Origin: Diphasiastrum complanatum
Lineage: Eukaryota; Streptophyta; Lycopodiopsida; Lycopodiales; Lycopodiaceae
Direction of reading: 5' to 3'
Length of the DNA: 64,000 bases
Assembly (NCBI GenBank): GCA_029204225.1
Contig: MU831560.1
Location: 1-64,000, forward strand
The translations under genes were made by a program, and so were the position numbers. Below the pieces are notes generated by a model. That model was not told where the DNA came from. It saw only the letters and a program-made list of their open reading frames with translations, and ran no database searches. Every line of letters starts with the position of its first letter. Positions within the stretch are counted from its first letter, which is position 1. Shown here in pieces: positions 56,521 through 64,000 of the stretch.

Positions 56521-57093
56521 CTGATGATCACATAGTTATTTGATAATTAGAAAGTCAATAAAAGGACTTTAGGCCTTTTTGCGGGACTTTAAATGTCGCA
56601 GGCCTAAATGTCAAGTTAGTGAATAAAGTTGGGGTTTCCACCAAATTTCAAATTCAAATTGGTTCTCTCCAATTTTGAATGGGTTCTACTCTTTTTTAAA
56701 TTTGAATAGTTAAGGAGGTAGAAATGGGATTATAAAAAGGGACCAACTCGAGTTTCCTAAACATGTTCATATCCTCATTTCAATACAAGCAGATTGGTTC
56801 TCTTATGGAATGGAAATGTGAATGTCCTTGCTCTTTATCCTTTTCCTCCATCTCTCATGCTTTTGTTGGATTTGTTAATTGTTGGATCTGATTGTTATTG
56901 AGATTGCATGTTCTTATGCTTTTTGTGAGAGATAAAGGTAGAGAGAGAAAGAGTAAGCTTTCTTCATTATGTATGTAGTGTTAATGCTTAGGGTTAATGG
57001 ATGTTAGAGTTAAATCTGGATCTTCCATTCATGCTGAATTCTGAGATATGCTATCGCTCTCATGGGAACGAACATCCGCATGACAACTAACTT
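56521..57093. other. LTR-like sequence, unassigned
   Basis: A TATAAAAAG box near 56733 is followed by a T/C-rich stretch and a GAGAGAGAAAGAG segment near 56940, which gives the look of a solo LTR. Termini were not found. Confidence 0.35.
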
Positions 57094-59389
57094 CTACTCT
57101 TTGATGATAGATCTTGGGTTGAGGTTAGGATAGGAAAGAAACCCACTACAATTTGTCATTATCCAGTTCTGATCATTTCTAGCAGAGTATAAGGGCAATT
57201 GATTGTTGATGTACATGTTTGGATTTAAATAGATTCTTGTAGAAACAATTTTGTTGACGCTAAGATGGTAGAAAATCATGACTATTTGGAGTAGTTTATA
57301 GAACATGCAGGATGAGACCCTAGTGAAACCTTTTTCTAACTCGTTGCCTCTATGAGGAGTTGAGTAATATAAACCTGATGAAGCTCTTTTTCCAGCACAT
57401 TGAAGCTGCCTTGATCTGTGAGTTGATAAAAATATGGAATCTTGGTATATAGCAGTGGTTTTGTTGTTTCCTTCCCTTCTGACAAACCTAATGGGTTGAG
57501 GGTTGTGGAATGACAGCAAACATGGGCTGGTTTGCGCCTAGCGAGATTATTTTTGGATGTGTTTTTTGTCTCCAAAGTCTTGTAATGGGATGATGCTGAA
57601 CTTGAGAGCTTAATGTGGACCTAAGGGAGCAGTTCTGAGAGCGTTGTCAATATCTCTTGTTGATTTCTGCTTGAACTCCCTCAAGGTTTTAATTTGATAG
57701 GGCATAGTTTGGATCAACTGTGCTGTGGACGCGATGACAGCCACTTTAGACATGATGCCAACTATGCTCTTTCCTTGCAATGATGGCTGCTGGTGAGGAG
57801 GAGTGCTTACTTTGTGTGCCTGGAGATATGGTGGCTGGGAGGAGTTTGCAACGAGGGGTAGCCCGGATCCAAAATTTATGGATTTTCCATTAGTTTTAGG
57901 AAACTTTAACAAAGTAATACTTAAGCTAGTATAGTCAAAAGGGTGGCAATCTAGCATTTACTAGTGTCAAAGGAGTTTTTGGTGCTTTCGTTGATGAAAT
58001 TTTTCTGGTGACTGAAAAATCTGAGGGAGGAAGAAAATGAGACACCTGAGTAGGTAAATGTGATTGTGTTATGTAATTTGGATTGTAAAATAATCCTTGT
58101 AAGAAAATTGCATAGCACCGGTTTATTGAATTCATTAAGGTGAATTTATATCAATATCTATAGGACCATGAGTTGACCTTGTTTGCTAATGAAAATAGTG
58201 ACATGGAACAAATGATGAACACTTGGTTCACATATTTAGTAAAGAGCCTTATTCCTAAGAGTTGGAACTCTCAGATGGTAGGAATTTGGGAATGATAGTA
58301 CCAACCATATGGGTTGTTTTATGTGACGGAGAAAACCATGTGTAGATTCTTGTTAAATCACAATTTTGTCAATGGATTATTGCGATCCATTAGGAACAAA
58401 TATGAGGGTACTCCAATACTTGGTGGAATAGATATGTGCATATCTGGTATAGGAAATCTAGATGGAGTTTAAAATCTCTGGATTATCGGATAATGTGATT
58501 AATGATCTTCTTGAAGGAATTGAATTCCTTGTACCATTTTGGATATAGATATTGGATATTTATTGGTGATACTTCAGTTGGTTTTTATTCTTAATGGTTT
58601 CTTTTGGTTTATGATGAATATGCTTGTGTTATTTCAATTGTTTATATACGAGATTTCTCGTCCATACCAGGAACAATGCCTAGTGGTATTATGTTGTCTA
58701 CAGTGAAAACTTAAGGAAATGGAGAATTCAATGGTAGGAGGTATTTTTTTGTTGGTTGAAGATTGGATCCTATGTTGGATATAGGACAATCAGATAATCT
58801 TTTTGATTTTCTGATGTGCAGATCTAAAAGCAAAGAACTTTCTTGGAGAGAAAATTGATGGTGTGGGACATCATTGATTGCAAAGGAGAATTCTTGTGCA
58901 AGAATGATCTATAGACTAGTGGTTAGTATTTACATTATTAGTAATTCTAACAGTTAAAACCATTGGTTAAACTTGTTTAGGTTATTTGGAAATGAAGAAA
59001 CAAAATGTTTTTGTTACCAAAGCTCTATTAGCTTTCAACTCCCAACCTGACGAAAAGACACGAACGCGAAATATTCATGAAAGAAAAATGTTCGTGACAC
59101 AATAGGAGAAAGTCAAACAACACAAAAAAGGAGAAGGTCAAATGACTCGAAGCGACACAAAAATCTTCGCGACACTTTTGACCCTTCACATTCCAAAGGA
59201 TCAAGTTGATCAAACAAGTACCATAAAATACAAATCCCTGATCTGATTAGGGATTAGGACGTGCCTAATCCACCACTCTTGTAATCCATGATTAGTTATA
59301 GATTGTTTAATCTATCTAATCAGATATGCTACTCTGAATATATGTAATTGCTAGATGCATCACACAGTAGTAGATAGACAATATATAGA
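57094..59389. other. No gene recognised
   Basis: Minus-strand frames at 57094-57519 and 57610-57957 have mixed composition (the latter Ser/Pro/Gln-rich with IVGIMSKVAVIASTAQ) but no domain I know. The plus strand from 58140 to 58960 has TGG/GAT-rich wording but frequent stops. Around 59045-59165 are GACACGAA-like words similar to the GAAAC-rich repeats at 50500-51735. Confidence 0.35.
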
Positions 59390-59895
59390 CAAGAAGTCCG
59401 CCTGTAAGTGAGACAATTTTGTAAGCAGGATCCATAGAGATTCAAGAAGTCTGCTAGTAAGCGAGACACTGTTCGTGGGAGAACATTGCTTCTCTCATGC
59501 CAATGTGCTGTGTGGTTCAGTCACATAATGCTTATAACAAAGAGGATCAATAGATGACGTTGTAGCTATTATGCGCATATCATTCTAAATCTTGTCTGAT
59601 CTCGATTGAATTACTGTCTGCTATTGCTCGTGTATCTCATTCACTTCTTTTATCTATTCCACACATTGGTTCAATCTTGTTGAATGTTGAATTAATTTAT
59701 AACGTAGGTCAATAGTGTCTGTCTACTTTCTAGAGGATTGTAGGAATGATATAGCAGGTAGTGACCAGCAATCATATCTGAACTCCATCCAAATTGATTT
59801 CATTTGCAATTGATGTTTTTGCTTCATTGGAATCAGACCTCTATTGCTGTTAGTAGTAGTCAGAATTCTGAATTTTCTAAAGCCAATTTTTCGCA
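59390..59895 (+). repeat. Copia 5' LTR (left boundary approximate)
   Basis: Ends TTTTTCGCA just before the primer site. It is related, in inverse orientation, to 50758-51316. The left end is estimated from that match. Confidence 0.55.
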
Positions 59896-59899
59896 TCAG

Positions 59900-59957
59900 T
59901 GGTATCAGAGCGTTCTTGACATTTTTGTTTTTTTTTTCCTTTAGTGGTATCAGAGCC
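59900..59957 (+). promoter_or_regulatory. Duplicated primer binding site
   Basis: TGGTATCAGAGCG at 59900-59912 and TGGTATCAGAGCC at 59945-59957, separated by a T-rich spacer. Both match the initiator tRNA-Met primer site. Confidence 0.85.
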
Positions 59958-60052
59958 TATCATAGTCTGACATAGCCACAAAGCTATCATATCCATGATG
60001 CTAAACATTCAAGACAAAGAACCATTAACAAGTGAGAACACAATTCACAGCA

Positions 60053-61403
60053 ATGGCTTCAATAAGCAGTATACAATCAAAGATTTGTACAATCCTCGAC
60101 TCATCAGGATCTAACTTCCTAGCATGGAAGGTTAAGACCTCGCTTATTCTAAAGGGAGAATGATTATTTCCCTAGGTAGATGGCACCAAGGAGATGCCTA
60201 CATCAACAGGCAAAGTCTCCAACGCAAGAGAGATGTGGGATACTTTACTCGAAAGATTTCGGACAAAATCACACAATCAGATAATGCTTTTTGAAAACCG
60301 GTTGACAAATCTGCAATGGGATGGTGAAGATCTCACTTCCTTTATTAGAAAGATGAAGGATCTGTTCCTTTCATTACACAATTTCGGAACAAAAAATGCA
60401 GTATCAACAAAGAAGCAATTACCTATCTGTTAAGAGCTTTACCAAGATCCTTCTAGACAACTAGAACGCTGCTAGCAAAGGATCCTACTTTGACACTCGA
60501 AAAGGCAGTTGTCGAGATTCGAGAAGAAGTCGAAGCTCAAGAGCACCTTGATCACAAGGATGCTTCTGACCAGGCTCTCTACAACAACAAGGAGAAGACT
60601 AAGAAGCAATTCAAGCCTAAGAGGGAGTCGGACTGAAAGCAGGATCAAGATTAGCAATCAGAAGGATCCAGCAAAGGCAAATGGAAGAACAAAGAAAAGC
60701 CAAAACAACAGAGTGGAGACAAGAAGATTTGTGTGAGATGCAAACGTGAAGGACATACTGTCGATTCGTATTGGCTAAATTCAAAATTTGAGTGTATCCA
60801 CTGTCATAAGAAGGGTCATGCAGCCATGGACTGCCACTAGAACCCAAAAAACAAACAAGCTCAAGACAGATGGGAGAACAACAATAGTTTGTCCTACGTC
60901 GAAGAACCAGAGAGCTCGAAGATGGGCAAAGAAAGATCGAATCACGGAATTTTGACCGCCTACAACTGTGCAGACATGTGTGTACTATCAACACCTGACA
61001 CACAGGAGGTAATCCTTGATTCAGGAGCTATCTTGCACTTCGTTACATCAAGACGGATCATGTCTGATTTTTGAAGTGCAGATCCATCAAGATTTATCAT
61101 GCTTGGAGATGGATCAAAGCATCACGTGAATGGTATTGGTTCACTATGGCTCAACACAAACAGCAGAGACAGCTCGAAGATGTTTTGTTCGTGCCTACAC
61201 TGCAGCAGGACTTGCTATCAGTGGCAAGAATAGCTGATGCAGGGATTCATGTAACGTTCTCAGACAAAGCATGCAATATTGTTGATGCAAGCACCAGTAC
61301 ACTGATTACACAAGGTAGAAAAAAAGACAACCTGTATCACCTGAGGGTATGCCTACCTGTAGATCAAGTACATCAGACTCATGATGATTCATCAAATATT
61401 ATA
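60053..61403 (+). pseudogene. Copia gag-protease fragment, interrupted by another Copia
   Basis: Gag starts near 60053 (MASISSIQSKICTIL) and shows EMWDTLLERFRTKSHNQIM and LTSFIRKMKDLF of the UBN2 type. Two zinc knuckle-like motifs follow (CVRCKREGHTVDSYW and CIHCHKKGHAAMDC, about 60730-60835). The protease reads EVILDSGAILHFV (about 61010-61045), then DVLFVPTLQQDLLSVARI. Stops and frame changes occur near 60162, 60430, 60636, 60838 and 61072. Coding stops at 61403 exactly where the next LTR begins, so this element was hit by an insertion. Integrase, reverse transcriptase and RNase H would lie beyond the window. Confidence 0.85.
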
Positions 61404-62057
61404 TGTGAGAGATTTCAACTAGTTTAGTCTAGTTTAGTCACATTTTGGTAAATTGTCAATAAGAGGCCAAAACTCATTTTAGACTTAGAGATAAACTTTT
61501 TGAAGTTATATTAGTTTAAACTACATTCAATAAACACTTTTGGAAAGTGTGGGAAAGTTGGTAGTCGAGTTTGAGAGAGATTCAAATTTGAACTTTGGGT
61601 ACATTGAATCTAGACCCAAAAATAGTAGGGTTTACATTTTGGAGGGAAAGCCAAGTGGCCAAATAGGGTTTGAAAACTCTATAAAAGGATGTAACTCGTG
61701 GAGAGACACATCTTCTCTCTTCTCTCTCTCATTTCATCATTATACATGGTTCTCTTTGGGTTCTACTACTCATTGGTGCACTATCTTGGTGTTATCTTGC
61801 AATTCTATGTGTAGAATGATCATTTATTGCTATTTTCGGTTTCACACGTGTGAAATACAGTAGGGTAATGTAATTGTACGGACAGCAAACATATTTTATG
61901 TTTTGATTCATGTTTGATCAATATCTCTTAGAGTTTGCATCTCATTTTGTATGTAGATGCTGATTTTTCTACATTGGCAGGATTGTTGGTTTGCTCCTTA
62001 TTGTAACCAAAGATTTGGGACATGGATTGGGTCTTGAATGATCTGATGTCCTTCACA
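61404..62057 (+). repeat. 5' LTR of the right-hand Copia
   Basis: TGTGAGAG...CTTCACA, 654 bp. It contains TATAAAAG at 61680-61687 and the perfect palindrome TTTCACACGTGTGAAA at 61840-61855. The primer site follows at once. Confidence 0.85.
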
Positions 62058-62658
62058 TGGTATCAAAGCTCTTGTGTTTCAGGTTATGAAAGGATCAACC
62101 ATCTTTAGCAAGGATTTGGAGGAGTTACCAATGCTAGAGCATGCTAGATTGATCTCTACTCAAAAATCAACATTTTTGCATGTGTAGAATTGATCTTTTG
62201 TAGGTCAAAACTCAATATAGGGTTATATACTTGATCAATTCCGATTTCACACTTGGCTTACTGGATTTAGATGATATTTGGTGCATTAGGAAGGTCTCAT
62301 TGGAGTCTAGAAGAAGATATACCAAGTTTCTAGAAATTGCATGTAGAATTTGAGATATTCAATATTTTGTTATTTTGTCAAAACCCTAATTTTGATTAGA
62401 TCTCTAGTTTGTGAGGTTACTGAACTTCATTTGAGTGTATTTCAATCTTAGGAAGTGTCAAGAATCATTAGATCGAGGATAGATCATAGGTTGATCAAGA
62501 TCTCACTATTCTATGTGTTGATTTTCTAGTTAGAAGTGCTAGAAGAGATTTGAGAGGTTCCATATCTTTGTGATTTCTTCTTGAGTTCATTTTTTGACAT
62601 TCAAGAGAGTGCTTTGTGCATTGGAACAGGTTGAAAGAGAAGATCAGGTCACTTCAAC
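62058..62658 (+). promoter_or_regulatory. Primer binding site and leader
   Basis: TGGTATCAAAGCTC at 62058-62071 abuts the LTR. The leader of about 600 bp has no conserved frame. Confidence 0.8.
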
Positions 62659-64000
62659 ATGGCTACAAGTGGTGGATTTATGTTGGAGAGCAATGATAGG
62701 CTTACCTCAATCAACTATTCTACTTGGAAGGTGAGGATGGGGTCCTTATTGGAGATGAATGAGTTGATGGAGATTTTTGCAGGTGTGGAGGAGAGACCTC
62801 AAGCACCTCAAGATCAAGTGAGGTATGACAAGAGAGCAAAGAAAGCTCTACACATGATCAAGATGAATGTTACCAATGAACTTCTCAAGGAAGTTGGTAA
62901 TTGCACATCATCTTTGGAGGCTTGGGAAGCTTTGAAGAAGCTTTATGAATCCAAGTCTACATCAAGAGTGCTTACTCTTAGGAGGCAAATCTTTCAAAGT
63001 TTGCAAAAGAAGGAAGAGAGTACTCATGCTTTTGTTTTGAGGGTTAAGGCATTCAATGATGAGTTAGCATGTATTGATGAAAGCATTAAGGAGGTAGAGC
63101 TTGTTCAAGTTATACTTAATGGCTTTTTGGATGATCATGCTAATCTTGTTCAAAGTTTTGCTATTCAAAAGACTTTGCCAAGTATTGTGGATTTGCAAGA
63201 GATCTTGGTGAATGAGGAGTATAGGCTTCAATCAAGAGGAGGTGGATCTACATCGACATCTCATTATGAAGAGGATGCTATGTTCATCAAAGGCAAGTTC
63301 AAGGGCAAAGGCAAAGGCAAGTGGTCTAAAGGGCAAGATCAAGGTGATACTTCCTCTTTTGGCAAAAAGAAAGATAAGTCTAAGTTGAAATGCTTTTATT
63401 GTGGAATCAAAGGGCATTTTGCAAATGAATGTTTGAAGAAGCAAAGAGATGAAGGTAGCAAGCAAACTACTAATGATGAGGATCTAGGTGGTGGTGATTC
63501 TCTTTTGATGTGTTCTTCAAGTCTAATATCAAGTGAAGGTGACAAAGATTCATGGTGGATTGATAGTGGAGCTAGTTCACACATGACTAGTCACAAGGAG
63601 TTCTTTACTTCTTTGGTCACTTATGATGGAGCCAAGAAAGCAATTCACATGGCCAATGGTGGTGAGTGAGTGATTGAAGGTATTGGTTCAATTCCTATTT
63701 GTCTCTCTACTAATAAGAAAGCAAGACTTGATGGTGTTCTTTACATTCCTTCACTTTCAAAGAATTTGATAAGTGTTGGTCAAATGATAGAGAAAGGATA
63801 CATGGTAAAGTTTGGGGGTGATGCTTGTTTCATTACAAAGGAATAAATCTTGGTTGCTAGGGGCAATAGACAAGGTAGACTTTTCAAGCTTGATGCTTTT
63901 GTTATGGCTAACAAAAAGGATGGAATGGAAAAGGAGATTGGTCTCAACTTTCCAAAGTTACCTTTTAGCATCAATAAGATTGGTGGATCTTATGCAAAGT
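62659..64000 (+). pseudogene. Copia Gag and protease, cut by the window end
   Basis: 336 codons are open to a TGA at 63667. Gag (residues 1-200, INYSTWKVRMGSLLEMNELM near the start) is followed by KGKFKGKGKGKWSKG, a CFYCGIKGHFANEC knuckle (about 245-258) and a protease with WWIDSGASSHMTSHKEFF (about 300-317). Past the TGA the reading continues in frame through protease into the GAG-pre-integrase region, with a second stop at 63844. Gag and knuckle closely match the 15141-18233 protein, and here they lead into an ordinary pol. So this is the normal form of the family, though this copy is inactivated by two stops. Confidence 0.9.

Noticed and set aside
57610-57957. Minus-strand 115-codon frame as a host gene exon
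   Set aside because: It has some protein-like composition but no domain, no convincing splice sites and no second copy; left as unassigned sequence.

Overview
This window looks like nuclear DNA from a large, transposon-packed land-plant genome. The evidence is dense nested Copia and Gypsy LTR retrotransposons with tRNA-iMet-type primer sites, AT-rich spacers, spliceosomal introns, and one apparently intact host gene for a plastid-targeted starch-binding (CBM20) protein. A non-flowering plant such as a fern, lycophyte or gymnosperm is possible from the mix of elements, but that is inference only. No bacterial operons, rRNA genes, tRNA genes or CRISPR arrays were seen.

Layout. 1-2660: an old repeat with a second diverged copy at 27438-29265, followed by the first of three copies of a hairpin-bearing repeat. 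2663-9475: remains of a chromodomain Gypsy element (gag, integrase, 3' LTR), with a non-autonomous LTR element (2872-5988) sitting in the middle that carries its own unfamiliar ORF. 9480-10105: a Copia RNase H remnant. 10145-20785: a LARD-like LTR element with about 1.24 kb LTRs and a pol-less interior; its right LTR is split by a younger complete Copia-type element (14481-20052) with perfect 5-bp target duplications. 20786-26550: remnants of Gypsy gag-protease and Copia gag-integrase on the minus strand. 27438-32200: the second repeat copy and two truncated Copia elements meeting near 30825. 32253-36160: a broken multi-exon DDE-transposase-like gene and, converging on it, an unidentified intron-containing gene. 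37240-39525: a 5'-truncated non-LTR reverse transcriptase. 40177-42595: the CBM20 host gene. 44660-56520: further Copia and Gypsy fragments, a second copy of the unfamiliar ORF (51675-52260), and a Gypsy 5' LTR with its primer site. 59390-64000: a Copia element interrupted by a second Copia whose Gag closely resembles that of the 14481-20052 element.

How the parts relate. Most coding sequence is retrotransposon debris with frameshifts and stops. The exception among the elements is 14481-20052: near-identical LTRs, an exact target duplication and a 1030-codon open frame that joins a Copia Gag to about 740 residues with no recognisable protease, integrase or reverse transcriptase. It probably moves using enzymes supplied in trans by a relative such as the element at 61404-64000. 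The best candidates for little-described biology are that Gag fusion, the ORF shared by 2872-5988 and 51675-52260, and the transposase-like gene at 32253-34937.
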